64,000 nucleotides of DNA from Kaistia defluvii. Lineage in GTDB: Bacteria > Pseudomonadota > Alphaproteobacteria > Rhizobiales > Kaistiaceae. How positions within the stretch are numbered: the stretch's first letter is position 1; every line of letters begins with the position of its first letter. This document shows positions 51,604-60,020 of the stretch, piece by piece. The DNA lies in contig NZ_JAPKNI010000005.1 of assembly GCF_026343955.1 (NCBI RefSeq), positions 402,679 through 466,678 of the forward strand, written 5' to 3'. The notes beneath the pieces are model-generated. The model had not been told where the DNA came from and ran no database searches. It worked only from the letters and a program-made list of their open reading frames with translations. Made by a program: the position numbers and the translations under genes.

Positions 51604-52758
51604 TCAGTCGACCGCCGCCAGCACGGCGGCGATGACGCGATCGACCTCGGCATCGGTCAGGTCGGGATGCATGGGCAGGCTGATGACGGTCGAGGCAAGC
51701 TTCTCCGAGACCGGCAGCGGCCGCTTCGGCGCCTCGGCGAAGGCCGGATGCTGGTGCAGCGCCAACCGGTAGAAGAAGGCATTGCCGATGCTCTGCGTAT
51801 CGAGCGCCGCCTTCAGCGCATCGCGGTCGTCGACCGTGATGGTGTAGATCGCATTGGCGCTGAAATAGCCGGAGGGGCGCTTCTGCACGCCGACCTTGCC
51901 GGTCAGCGCCGCGTCATAGCGCTTCGCCACCTGGTCGCGGCGCTCGAGTTCTTCCTCGAAGATGGTCAGCTTGGAAAGCAGGACAGCTGCTTGCAGCGTG
52001 TCGAGGCGACCGGTGATGCCGTTGCGAACGGCGACGTCGCCCGTGCCCTGGCGGCCATGCGAGCGCAGCGTGCGGACGGCCTCGGCGATCTCGTCATTGT
52101 CGGTCAGGATCGCGCCGCCATCGCCATAGCAGCCGAGCGGCTTGGTCGGATAGAAACTGGTCGCCGAGATGGGCGCCATGCCGCCGACGCGGCTGTTGCC
52201 GGAGCGGCCGCCGAAGCTCTGCGCCGCGTCGGAGAACACCGTCATGTCGTGCCTGGCAGCAATCTTGCCGATCGCCTCGTAATCCGCCGGCAGACCGTAG
52301 AGATCGACCGGCATGACGACGCGCGGCTTGAGCTGGCCCTCGGCCACCACTTCGTCAATGGCGCGCTCGAGATCGGCCGGGTCCATGTTGCAGGTCGCCG
52401 GATCGACGTCGACGAAGATCGGCGTCGCATTGACCGAGCAGACCGCGCCAGCGGTGGCGGCAAAGGTGAAGGCCGGCACGAACACGGCGTCGCCGGGCCC
52501 GATACCAAGCGCCATCAGGCCGATCATCAGCGCATCGCGCCCGCTCGAGACGGCGATCGCATGGGGCACGCCGGCGAAGGTCGCGAGCTTGGCCTCGAGT
52601 TCGACAACCTCGGGGCCAAGAATGAACTGCCCATGCGTCAGCACCGCATCCATGCGCTTGCGGACATCGTCATGGATCCGGCGCTGCTGGCGCTGCAGAT
52701 CGAAGAAGCCGATGCGGTCGGAAGCGACCGCGACGGTCGGATGGGAAGAAGCGGCCAT
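51604..52758 (-). CDS. DegT/DnrJ/EryC1/StrS sugar aminotransferase (GnnB-like)
   Basis: This 384-residue PLP-dependent enzyme transfers an amino group to a keto-sugar nucleotide. Family blocks are FFDLQRQQRRI, HGQFILGPEVVELEAKLATFAG, SGRDALMIGLMALGIGPGDAVFVPAFTF, the PLP region DAAQSFGG and the catalytic Lys in TSFYPTKPLGCYGDGGAI. It is translationally coupled to the upstream Gfo/Idh/MocA dehydrogenase: the dehydrogenase TGA and this ATG overlap as TGATG. Paired dehydrogenase and aminotransferase genes with this order resemble GnnA/GnnB, which make UDP-2,3-diaminoglucose for lipid A. WbpB/WbpE-type O-antigen chemistry is an alternative. Confidence 0.88.
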   Translation of the reverse strand: MAASSHPTVAVASDRIGFFDLQRQQRRIHDDVRKRMDAVLTHGQFILGPEVVELEAKLATFAGVPHAIAVSSGRDALMIGLMALGIGPGDAVFVPAFTFAATAGAVCSVNATPIFVDVDPATCNMDPADLERAIDEVVAEGQLKPRVVMPVDLYGLPADYEAIGKIAARHDMTVFSDAAQSFGGRSGNSRVGGMAPISATSFYPTKPLGCYGDGGAILTDNDEIAEAVRTLRSHGRQGTGDVAVRNGITGRLDTLQAAVLLSKLTIFEEELERRDQVAKRYDAALTGKVGVQKRPSGYFSANAIYTITVDDRDALKAALDTQSIGNAFFYRLALHQHPAFAEAPKRPLPVSEKLASTVISLPMHPDLTDAEVDRVIAAVLAAVD

Positions 52759-53720
52759 CAGTGCTGGTCTCCAATAGGGACAGTCGCGCCACGTCGCGAC
52801 GTCTGTCCGATACGCTGAATGATCATGTCGGCAACGATCAGGGCATCGAGCCCCGCCTTGCCATCGACGAGCGGCCGGCAGAGCCCGGCGGCCGCGTCGA
52901 GGAACGAATCGATTTCGAGCGCCAGATTGTCGCTCGGCGGCACGGCGATCTCGTCCTGCGAAAGAACGGCATGGCCGCGCTCGAAGGACGTGACGGTGCG
53001 GGCGGCGAGATCGGCCACCCAATAGCGATCGGACTCCACGACCTTGATGGTGCGCTCCGAACGATCGGCAATGCGGCTCGCGGTGATATGCGCCACGGCG
53101 CCATTGGCGAAGCGTAGCTGCGCGAGCGCGAAATCATTGGTCGGCGCCCGCACGGGAGATCCCATCGCCTCCACGGCGATGACCGTCGAGCCGACCAGCG
53201 CCAGGACCAGGTCGATATCGTGGATCATCAGATCGAGCACGACGTCGACATCGATCGCCCGCCCCTTCCACGGCCCGATCCGCGTGCATTCCACGGTGAT
53301 CGGCGCCGTCACCTTGTCGCGCAACAGGCCGAAGACCGGCGAAAAGCGCTCGATATGCCCGATCTGCAGAATAACGCCCTTGGCCTCGGCGCGGGCGATC
53401 AGGTCGCGCGCAGCCTCGGGCGTATCGCAGATCGGCTTCTCGATCAGCACATGCACGCCGGCGTCGATGAAATCGGCGGCGACCGCATGATGCAGCGAGG
53501 TCGGAACGGTGATCGACACGGCATCGACTTTGCCGATCAGGTCGCGCGGATCAAAAAGCGGCAACGCGCCGTACTGGGCGGCGACGGCTTCGGCGCGGGC
53601 CCGGTCTGCGTCGACCACGGCGACAAGACGCCCCTTCGGATTGGCAGCATGCTGCCGCGCGTGGAAGGAACCGAAATACCCGAGTCCGATGACTCCGGTC
53701 CTGATTTCGCTCGTCGTCAA
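52758..53720 (-). CDS. Gfo/Idh/MocA-family sugar dehydrogenase (GnnA-like)
   Basis: This protein of about 320 residues has an N-terminal NAD(P) Rossmann fold (TGVIGLGYFGSFHARQHA) and the family signature VLIEKPICDTPEAARDLIARAEAKGVILQIGHIERFSP, with the EKP Lys expected for catalysis. The C-domain has MIHDIDLVLALVGS. I prefer TTG 53720 as start because homologues begin just before RTGVIGLG; a TTG at 53756 sits inside a 9-bp hairpin. Neither has a strong ribosome site. Its stop overlaps the aminotransferase start. With that partner it would oxidise a UDP-sugar at C3. The exact substrate is inferred. Confidence 0.85.
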   Translation of the reverse strand: MTTSEIRTGVIGLGYFGSFHARQHAANPKGRLVAVVDADRARAEAVAAQYGALPLFDPRDLIGKVDAVSITVPTSLHHAVAADFIDAGVHVLIEKPICDTPEAARDLIARAEAKGVILQIGHIERFSPVFGLLRDKVTAPITVECTRIGPWKGRAIDVDVVLDLMIHDIDLVLALVGSTVIAVEAMGSPVRAPTNDFALAQLRFANGAVAHITASRIADRSERTIKVVESDRYWVADLAARTVTSFERGHAVLSQDEIAVPPSDNLALEIDSFLDAAAGLCRPLVDGKAGLDALIVADMIIQRIGQTSRRGATVPIGDQH

Positions 53721-53745
53721 TCCCGCTACTTTCTGCAGTTCGGAC

Positions 53746-53768
53746 GGGCGAAGCAATGCGCTTCGCCC
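53746..53768 (-). repeat. Leader hairpin of the Gfo/DegT operon
   Basis: GGGCGAAGC-(5)-GCTTCGCCC is a perfect 9-bp stem ending 25 bases upstream of the predicted start codon. There is no T-run. It may influence translation or mRNA stability of the operon. A 6-bp palindrome, AACGAA-TT-TTCGTT, lies just beyond at 53780-53793. Confidence 0.6.
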
Positions 53769-53974
53769 CGCACCGGTCTAACGAATTTTCGTTCAAAGTC
53801 GATCAATGGCCGCACAAAGGCGGTCACATTTTGTCCGTTTGGGAAACATGGCGCGACACTGCCGGCCCGGTCATCACGTCCGCGTGACAGGCCACTGCCA
53901 AGGATGCCGCCAAAAGATCGGCTCCTATATCATCGCCGGTGTGCCGGCGTCCCCGGCAATACGGGAACCTTACC

Positions 53975-54943
53975 ATGCCCCAGAGAATGACCGCCATCCT
54001 GATCGGTTCGCTTCTATGCGGCGCCGGGATGATCGGCGCGGCCCAGGCGCAGGGAATTGTCGAGCGCAACCGGATCGCGCCCAGCGCCGCCCTTGGTCAT
54101 CCGATCTCCTATTCGCTCTACAAGCCGGCGAGCGCACCACGGGCCGGCATACGCTGGCCTGTCCTCTACCTGCTGCATGGCGGCGGGGGCGGTGACATGG
54201 ACTGGCTCGACTATGGCAAGATCGCGCGCACGCTGGACGACCAGATCGCCACGGGGAAATTGCCGCCACTCGTCGTGGTGATGCCGGATGGCGGCGGCGA
54301 AAGCTGGTTTGTCGACAATACGGACCCCGGCGGAGCCGGAAAAGTCGAGACAGCGCTGACGACGGATCTGATCGAGGCGATCGACACGACGCTGCCGACG
54401 GCCGCCTGCCGCGCGGGCCGGGCGGTGGGCGGGCTCTCGATGGGCGGATATGGCGCGGCCCTGTTCGCGCTCGACCATCCCGATCGCTTCATCGCCGCGA
54501 TCAGCCTTTCCGGCGCCATCGCACAGCCAATCGATCCCGACGACGCGGTCCGCATCAAGAAGGGCGACGAATATTATGACGGCGCCTTCGGCAAACCGTT
54601 CGATGTCCACCGCTACAACGCGGACAATGTGTTTCCCCACGTCACCAGGGACGCTGGCCTCGCCGAAAAGCCGAGCTTCTGGATCACGGCCGGCGACCGC
54701 GACGAACTTGGCACCATAACGGGCTCGGCGGACCTGCACGTCGCCCTGCGGCGCGCCGGCTATGACACCACGCTGCGGATCGGCCCGGGCCAGCACGACT
54801 GGACCAACTGGTCGCAATCGATCGTGCCGGCGCTCGACTGGCTGGCGCCGCAGCTGAGCGATTCGTGCCCAGCCGCGCAGTCCACCGCCGCCGCTTCGAC
54901 CCTAGTTGAGCCCGAACCAAAGGGCGGCGAAGCCCAGGAATGA
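53975..54943 (+). CDS. Secreted alpha/beta-hydrolase esterase (esterase D/FrmB-like)
   Basis: This 322-residue protein has a signal peptide (MTAILIGSLLCGAGMIGAAQAQ region) and an alpha/beta-hydrolase fold. The nucleophile elbow is GGLSMGGYGAALFALDHPDRF, an oxyanion-type block is PVLYLLHGGGGGDMDWL, and the catalytic His is in GPGQHDWTNW. It resembles the putative esterase family that includes S-formylglutathione hydrolase and mycolyl-type esterases, but it is exported. Substrate is unknown. Its last 42 bases overlap the end of the convergent mgtE gene. Confidence 0.86.
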   Translation: MPQRMTAILIGSLLCGAGMIGAAQAQGIVERNRIAPSAALGHPISYSLYKPASAPRAGIRWPVLYLLHGGGGGDMDWLDYGKIARTLDDQIATGKLPPLVVVMPDGGGESWFVDNTDPGGAGKVETALTTDLIEAIDTTLPTAACRAGRAVGGLSMGGYGAALFALDHPDRFIAAISLSGAIAQPIDPDDAVRIKKGDEYYDGAFGKPFDVHRYNADNVFPHVTRDAGLAEKPSFWITAGDRDELGTITGSADLHVALRRAGYDTTLRIGPGQHDWTNWSQSIVPALDWLAPQLSDSCPAAQSTAAASTLVEPEPKGGEAQE

Positions 54944-56320
54944 GAAAAAGCCGACGATATCGGTGATAGTCGTCACGAATGAACTGGATGCGATGGCCGG
55001 GTCGATCTTGAGCCGGTTCAGCGTCAGCGGGATCAGGATGCCGCCAAGCGCGGCGGCGATCAGGTTGATGACCATCGCCGCCGCGATCACGAAACCGAGG
55101 TCCAGGATTCCGAAACGGTACACCGCCATCGTGCCGACGATGGCGGCGAACAGGAAGCCGTTGAAAACGCCGACCAGCAACTCGCGGCCGATGACGCGAA
55201 GGACGTTGTGCGGCCCGAGTTCGCGCATCGCAATGGCGCGAACCGCCACCGTCATCGTCTGCGTCCCGGCATTGCCGCCCTGACTGGCGACGATTGGCAT
55301 CAACACGGCCAGCGCCACCATTTTCTGCAGCTGGTGCTCGAACAGCCCGATGACAAAAGACGCCATGACGGCCGTGACCAGATTGATGAAGAGCCACGGA
55401 AAGCGACTCCTGGCGATCGACCAAACCTTGTCGGAAACCTCTTCGTCGCCGACGCCGCCCAGTCGCTTGATATCCTCGTCGGCTTCCTCCTGGATGACGT
55501 CGACGATGTCATCGATGGTCAAAAGCCCGACGAGCCGGTCGGAATCATCGACGACAGCGGCCGAGATGAGGTTATAGCGCTGGAACATCCGCGCCGCCTC
55601 TTCCTGGTCCTCGGTGGCGCGGATCAGGTGATGCGCCTCGCTGACCAGCTCGGCGATCTTCACCGGCCGCTTGGTCCGAAGCAGGCGGTTGAGCGATACC
55701 GTGCCGAGCAGGTGATAGCCGGGATCGATGACGAAGACTTCGTGGAACTCTTCCGGCAGGTCCTCGGCTTCGCGCATGTAGTCGATCGTCTGCCCCACCG
55801 TCCAGAACGGCGGAACAGCGATGAACTCGGTCTGCATGCGCCGGCCGGCGCTATCTTCGGGATAGTCCAGGCCCCGCTTCAGAGCCAGGCGCTCGACGGA
55901 CGGGATCTGGGCGAGGATCTCGTCCTGATCGGCCTTGTCGAGATCCTCGAGGATGTAGACCGCGTCATCGGAATCGAGATCGCGCATGCCTTCGGCGACG
56001 GTCTCGGACGGCAATTCCTCCAGGATCTCGACGCGCACCGTCTCGTCGAGCTCGGTAAGCGCGGTGAAATCGAAGAATTCGCCCAGCAGCTGGATCAGCG
56101 CCGGGCGCTGGTCGGGTTCGAGCGCTTCTAGGATCGCGCCGACATCCGATTCATGCAGATCTTCGGTCAGCGCGCGGGCGCGCTCCTGGTTCCCCGTCTC
56201 GATCGCCTGGCCCAGCGCTTCCAGGAACGGCGTGGAGACGTTGTCGTTCTCGTCGCGAAGCGGCGGCAGGTCCTGCGTCTGGCGATCTTCGCGCCTGTCG
56301 ATCGTCAGCTCTTCCGACAT
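54902..56320 (-). CDS. mgtE: Magnesium transporter MgtE
   Basis: This 472-residue protein has an N-terminal MgtE_N superhelix ([27 protein letters not shown]), two CBS domains (about residues 150-270, for example [24 protein letters not shown]), a connecting helix and five C-terminal membrane helices. The pore-region motif [27 protein letters not shown] matches the Mg2+ selectivity region. Cytosolic Mg2+ closes the gate through the N and CBS domains. I see no Mg2+ riboswitch in the 228 bases upstream. A tRNA gene and its terminator lie upstream. It overlaps the esterase gene end by 42 bases. Confidence 0.96.
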   Translation of the reverse strand: MSEELTIDRREDRQTQDLPPLRDENDNVSTPFLEALGQAIETGNQERARALTEDLHESDVGAILEALEPDQRPALIQLLGEFFDFTALTELDETVRVEILEELPSETVAEGMRDLDSDDAVYILEDLDKADQDEILAQIPSVERLALKRGLDYPEDSAGRRMQTEFIAVPPFWTVGQTIDYMREAEDLPEEFHEVFVIDPGYHLLGTVSLNRLLRTKRPVKIAELVSEAHHLIRATEDQEEAARMFQRYNLISAAVVDDSDRLVGLLTIDDIVDVIQEEADEDIKRLGGVGDEEVSDKVWSIARSRFPWLFINLVTAVMASFVIGLFEHQLQKMVALAVLMPIVASQGGNAGTQTMTVAVRAIAMRELGPHNVLRVIGRELLVGVFNGFLFAAIVGTMAVYRFGILDLGFVIAAAMVINLIAAALGGILIPLTLNRLKIDPAIASSSFVTTITDIVGFFSFLGFAALWFGLN

Positions 56321-56550
56321 GGACCCTCAGAACGCGTTCACGAGATTTCAGGGGAGGTCCGGCGAGCTTTAGCCGTCAACCGCGCGGGGGCAAAGCGAAA
56401 ATGCTGCGCTGCGAGCATTCTGGGCCTTGCGATGCTTTTGCCTGGCCTTCCGGGACCAGCCAGGCAGGGCAAGCCTATGCAGGGCGAACGCCCGGCGCTG
56501 GGAAAAGGTTGCCCCAGACGTCGAGCGCCTCCGAGCGGCGCCAGGGTCCT

Positions 56551-56582
56551 GAAACAAAAACAGCGGCCCGAGGGCCGCCGCT
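56551..56582 (-). terminator. Terminator after tRNA-Leu
   Basis: GCGGCC-(4)-GGCCGC (56563-56578) is followed on the minus strand by TGTTTTTGTTTC. It lies about 26 bases downstream of the tRNA 3' end. Confidence 0.82.
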
Positions 56583-56607
56583 TTGCGAGGATTTTTGCAT
56601 TTGGGTT

Positions 56608-56692
56608 TGGTGCGGTCGAGAAGACTCGAACTTCCACGCCTTTCGGCACAGCGACCTCAACGCTGCGCGTCTACCAATTCCGCCACGACCGC
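56608..56692 (-). tRNA. tRNA-Leu (anticodon GAG)
   Basis: The 85-base cloverleaf has acceptor arms GCGGTCG/CGACCGC, a D-loop with GGAATTGGTAGAC, an anticodon arm CAGCG-TTGAGGT-CGCTG giving anticodon GAG (reads CUC and CUU), a long class II variable arm (TGCC-GAAA-GGCG) and a T-arm with TTCGAGT. CCA is encoded after discriminator A. The long variable arm and GAG identify leucine. It lies between mgtE and lipB and has its own terminator. Confidence 0.96.
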
Positions 56693-56917
56693 GAAACCCA
56701 AGCCGGTGTTGACCGGCGCGAGGTGGGATGTAGCAAATGCCCCCCGACGAAACAAGCGACTTCGAAAACTGTTTCACTTCATCCACAGGCAGTCCGGGGC
56801 GGATCGATTTTTCCGGGACAGGTGAACAATGCCCTCCCTTGCGCTATGACCGGATCGACCGACATGAGACCTGACACAATGAAAGATTGGCTAGGCCGCC
56901 AATCGAGAGCGACTCCC

Positions 56918-57616
56918 ATGACCCTGCGCGACGATCTCACCGCTTCCCTCCTGCCTCGCGACGGCAGCCCGCCCGTCGAATGGGTGATCGAGGAGGCGCC
57001 CGTCGACTATCCCGAGGCCGTCGCCGAAATGGAGGCGCGGGTCGCAGCGATTGCGGCCGGCACGGCGCGCGAGCGCATCTGGCTGGTCGAGCATCCCCCG
57101 CTTTATACAGCCGGCACCAGCGCCCATGACGAAGACCTGATCGCACCGGATCGCTTTCCGGTGTTCCAGACGGGGCGCGGCGGGCAATACACCTATCATG
57201 GCCCCGGCCAGCGGGTGGCCTATGTGATGCTCGACCTGAACCGCCGGAGACCCGACCTGCGCCTGTTCGTGGCGACGCTCGAGCAATGGATCATCCGCAC
57301 GCTGGCCGGCTTCAACGTGCGCGGCGAGCGCCGCGACGACCGCGTCGGCGTCTGGGTTCGCCGCCCCGAAAAGGGTTTCGAGGCCGAAGACAAGATCGCC
57401 GCCATCGGCATCCGCGTAAGGCGCTGGGTGACGTTCCACGGCATCTCGATCAATGTCGAGCCGGAGCTCGACCATTTCGACGGGATCGTTCCCTGCGGCG
57501 TGAAGGGCCATGGCGTGACCAGCCTGGCGGATCTCGGCCGGATCGTGACCATGCCGGAAGTCGACGCCATCCTGCGCCGCGAGTTCGAAGCGCTGTTCGG
57601 CGAGACGGTCCGCTAG
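56918..57616 (+). CDS. lipB: Lipoyl(octanoyl) transferase
   Basis: This 232-residue enzyme moves octanoyl groups from acyl carrier protein to lipoyl domains. It has the family signature [22 protein letters not shown], the catalytic Cys193 in [15 protein letters not shown] and Lys159 in [18 protein letters not shown]. The ATG at 56918 (MTLRDDL) gives the usual length and has GAGAG about 10 bases upstream; in-frame ATGs at 56864 and 56879 would extend it by 18 or 13 residues. lipA is not adjacent. It is convergent with the acylphosphatase gene (25-base gap). Confidence 0.96.
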   Translation: MTLRDDLTASLLPRDGSPPVEWVIEEAPVDYPEAVAEMEARVAAIAAGTARERIWLVEHPPLYTAGTSAHDEDLIAPDRFPVFQTGRGGQYTYHGPGQRVAYVMLDLNRRRPDLRLFVATLEQWIIRTLAGFNVRGERRDDRVGVWVRRPEKGFEAEDKIAAIGIRVRRWVTFHGISINVEPELDHFDGIVPCGVKGHGVTSLADLGRIVTMPEVDAILRREFEALFGETVR

Positions 57617-57641
57617 CGGAAACATCGCCAGGACCACTCGC

Positions 57642-57923
57642 TCAGGCGTCTGGCAGAACCCGGAAGGGGCCGGGCTCGGCCGAGTCCAGTTCATCCACAT
57701 CGACGGCGCTGACGCGGGCCATGCGGGGGCCGGCGTGGCAGGCGGAGAGCATGGCGGCGACATCGGCCGGATCGCCTGTGAAGACCGCCTCCACCTCCCC
57801 TCCGCGCCGATTGCGGACCCATCCGGACAGCCGCCGGGCATTCGCCTCCCGTTCGGTCCAGGCGCGATAGCCGACGCCCTGGACAAGCCCGGATACCATC
57901 ACATGAACCGTGCGCACCGTCAT
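57642..57923 (-). CDS. acyP: Acylphosphatase
   Basis: This 93-residue protein has the acylphosphatase catalytic pair: Arg in VQGVGYRAWTEREA and Asn in LSGWVRNRRGGEVEAVFTGD. It hydrolyses acyl phosphates such as carbamoyl phosphate or 1,3-bisphosphoglycerate. It is a single-domain enzyme, not the HypF N-domain. It follows the HAD phosphatase gene by 16 bases on the same strand, so they are probably co-transcribed. Physiological role is unclear. Confidence 0.95.
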   Translation of the reverse strand: MTVRTVHVMVSGLVQGVGYRAWTEREANARRLSGWVRNRRGGEVEAVFTGDPADVAAMLSACHAGPRMARVSAVDVDELDSAEPGPFRVLPDA

Positions 57924-57939
57924 TCTCGACAGCCTCTCC

Positions 57940-58602
57940 TCAGCCGAGCAGCCGCAGCACGGCCGGCGCGAGCTGCGCGACCTGCGGCACGATAACGTCG
58001 GGCGGGAACCGCTCGAACTCTTCCACCGTGCCGTAACCCCAGCCGACCGCCGCCACCTTGATCCCGTTCGACCGTGCGCCTTCGATATCGTAGCGCCGAT
58101 CTCCGATCATGACACAGCGCTCCGGATCGATCGCCTCAACCGAAAGGATGTGGCCGATCAATTCGCTCTTGTCGCCGAGCCGGCCATCGAACTCCGAGCC
58201 GTGAACCACCTCAAAGAAGCGCGTCAGATCGAAATGATCGAGAATCCGCTCGCAGAACACGCGTGGCTTCGAACTGGCAAGAAACATCTGCACGCCCGCG
58301 TCCCGCAGGTCGGCAAGCGCCTCGGGAACGCCGTCGAACACGGCATTCTCATACAGACCGATCGTGCCGAACCGCTCGCGATAGTGGCCGAGCGCCTGCT
58401 TCGCCAGGATCGCATCGCCGTCCAGCATGGCCGCGAAGCTGCCTTCCAGCGGCGGGCCGATGGCGGCGCGCAACACGAATTCGTCGGCAGCCGGGCGGTC
58501 CAGCTTCTCCAGCGCGTAGAGAATGGAGGCGCTGATGCCGGGATAGGGATCCGTCAGCGTCCCGTCGAGATCGACGAGCGCGGTAAGCTTGGCGGCGGTC
58601 AT
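57940..58602 (-). CDS. HAD-superfamily phosphatase
   Basis: This 220-residue protein has motif I LVDLDGTLTDPYPGI, a helical cap, motif II SSKP, motif III Lys and motif IV CVMIGDRRYDIEGARSNGIKVAAVGWGYG. The closest group is the phosphoglycolate phosphatase/5'-nucleotidase-like HAD-IA proteins. A second such gene, gph, is at 31.2 kb, so this one may act on a different substrate (for example a nucleotide or 2-phosphoglycolate-like ester). The start is ATG 58602. It lies upstream of acyP. Confidence 0.88.
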   Translation of the reverse strand: MTAAKLTALVDLDGTLTDPYPGISASILYALEKLDRPAADEFVLRAAIGPPLEGSFAAMLDGDAILAKQALGHYRERFGTIGLYENAVFDGVPEALADLRDAGVQMFLASSKPRVFCERILDHFDLTRFFEVVHGSEFDGRLGDKSELIGHILSVEAIDPERCVMIGDRRYDIEGARSNGIKVAAVGWGYGTVEEFERFPPDVIVPQVAQLAPAVLRLLG

Positions 58603-58864
58603 GGGCAAGGCGGTTCCGTGAAGGCTTGGGAGATGACGCCCGGATTGCTCGCTTCCCGCCCCCTCGTCAAGCCTCGCGCCACGCCGCCTTCATCAAACCG
58701 TCACCCAGTTGCGCGACGAGAGCAGGCGAGGCTCTCTCGCCAATCCTCCGCGTCGCCAACGTCGCGTCGTTCTGTTACCCTGCGCTGATCCGACCTTTCT
58801 GGGTCAAAGGAGCCGATACCGCCTTGTCGCGACCTTCAGCCCCTCTTCCCGTCCAGGCGCCGCA

Positions 58865-60007
58865 ATGAGCATCGCCATCTTCCTCGCCAAGATCTTCTGC
58901 CTGCTCGCCACCCTCGTCCATCTCGGCAGCATCGCGCTGGTCACCTTGCGCGGCCGTCCCAGTCGTCTCGACACGGCAAATCCCCACGGGCAACCGCCGG
59001 TCAGCATCCTGCGACCCGTCTGCGGCATCGAGCACGCCATCGACCGGACCCTCGGCTCCGGCTTCGCGCTCGACTATCCCGATTACGAGCTGATCTTCTG
59101 CGTCGCCAGCGACGGCGATCCGGCAATCCCCGGCATCCGCCGGCTGATGGCGGCGAACCCGGCCGTCCCCGCCCGCCTGCTGATTGGCGACGACCGCATC
59201 AGCATCAACCCGAAGCTCAACAATCTGGTGAAGGGCTGGGCCGCGGCGAAGCATGAGTGGATCGTCATGACGGACAGCAACGTGCTGATGCCGCCGGACT
59301 ATATCGATCGCATGCTCGAGCGCTGGGACGCGACCACCGGGCTGGTCTGTTCCCCGCCACTCGGCAGCGAGCCGGAGGGCTACGGCGCCGAGTTCGAATG
59401 CGCCTTTCTCAACACCTACCAGGCGCGCTGGCAGCTCGCGGCCGATGCGCTGGGCCAGGGCTTCGCCCAGGGCAAGTCGATGTTCCTGCGGCGCGAGAAT
59501 CTGGATCGGCATGGCGGCATCGCGGCGCTTGCCGCCGATCCGGCCGAAGACGCCGCCGCGACCAAGGCGATCCGCGCCAACGGCCAGCGCGTCCGTCTCG
59601 TGCGCCAGCCCTTCGCCCAGCCGCTCGGCGCCCGCGGGCTGCGCGCCGTCTGGAGCCGCCAGTTGCGCTGGGCCCGGCTGAGAAGGGTCACCTTCCCGGC
59701 TTTCTTCTGCATGGAATTCCTGACCGGCGGCCTTTTCCCGATCGCGATCGCGACCTGGCTCGCCTTCAACGACGCCATTCCGGGCTGGATCGCGCCGCTT
59801 CTGGCCGTCGCCTGGTACGCAGCCGAAGCCTTCCTGGCCAAGAACCTCGACTGGCACTACTCGCGCCGTTCGCCGCTCGCCTGGATCCTGCGCGATCTGT
59901 CGCTACCCGTGCTCTGGATCGCCGCCGTCTGCGGCAATGGCTTCGAATGGCGCGGCAACCAGATGGACGTCAAGAAGGACAGCCTGCTCGCCACCGAGGC
60001 GGACTGA
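58865..60007 (+). CDS. GT21 glycosyltransferase, ceramide glucosyltransferase-like
   Basis: This 380-residue membrane enzyme has an N-terminal helix (IAIFLAKIFCLLATLVHLGSIALV), a GT-A domain and C-terminal helices. The D1-D2-D3-(Q/R)xxRW pattern of ceramide glucosyltransferases is visible: VASDGDP, MTDSNVLMPPDYI, an Asp in PAEDAAATKAI and RQLRWARLRRVTFP. PKLNNLVKG is another family block. Such enzymes transfer glucose or other sugars from UDP-sugar to a ceramide-like lipid. It is a single gene convergent with pccA. No sphingolipid synthesis gene is in the window, so the acceptor is uncertain. Confidence 0.87.
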   Translation: MSIAIFLAKIFCLLATLVHLGSIALVTLRGRPSRLDTANPHGQPPVSILRPVCGIEHAIDRTLGSGFALDYPDYELIFCVASDGDPAIPGIRRLMAANPAVPARLLIGDDRISINPKLNNLVKGWAAAKHEWIVMTDSNVLMPPDYIDRMLERWDATTGLVCSPPLGSEPEGYGAEFECAFLNTYQARWQLAADALGQGFAQGKSMFLRRENLDRHGGIAALAADPAEDAAATKAIRANGQRVRLVRQPFAQPLGARGLRAVWSRQLRWARLRRVTFPAFFCMEFLTGGLFPIAIATWLAFNDAIPGWIAPLLAVAWYAAEAFLAKNLDWHYSRRSPLAWILRDLSLPVLWIAAVCGNGFEWRGNQMDVKKDSLLATEAD

Positions 60008-60020
60008 GCCGCCGCTGGCG

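Noticed and set aside
53721..53756. Extension of the Gfo/Idh/MocA gene to TTG 53756
   Set aside because: The codon is inside a perfect hairpin, lacks a clear ribosome site, and the extra 12 residues are not expected for the family.
56321..56550. A Mg2+-sensing riboswitch upstream of mgtE
   Set aside because: I could not find the paired regions of the M-box or a terminator/antiterminator pair between the tRNA terminator and the mgtE start.
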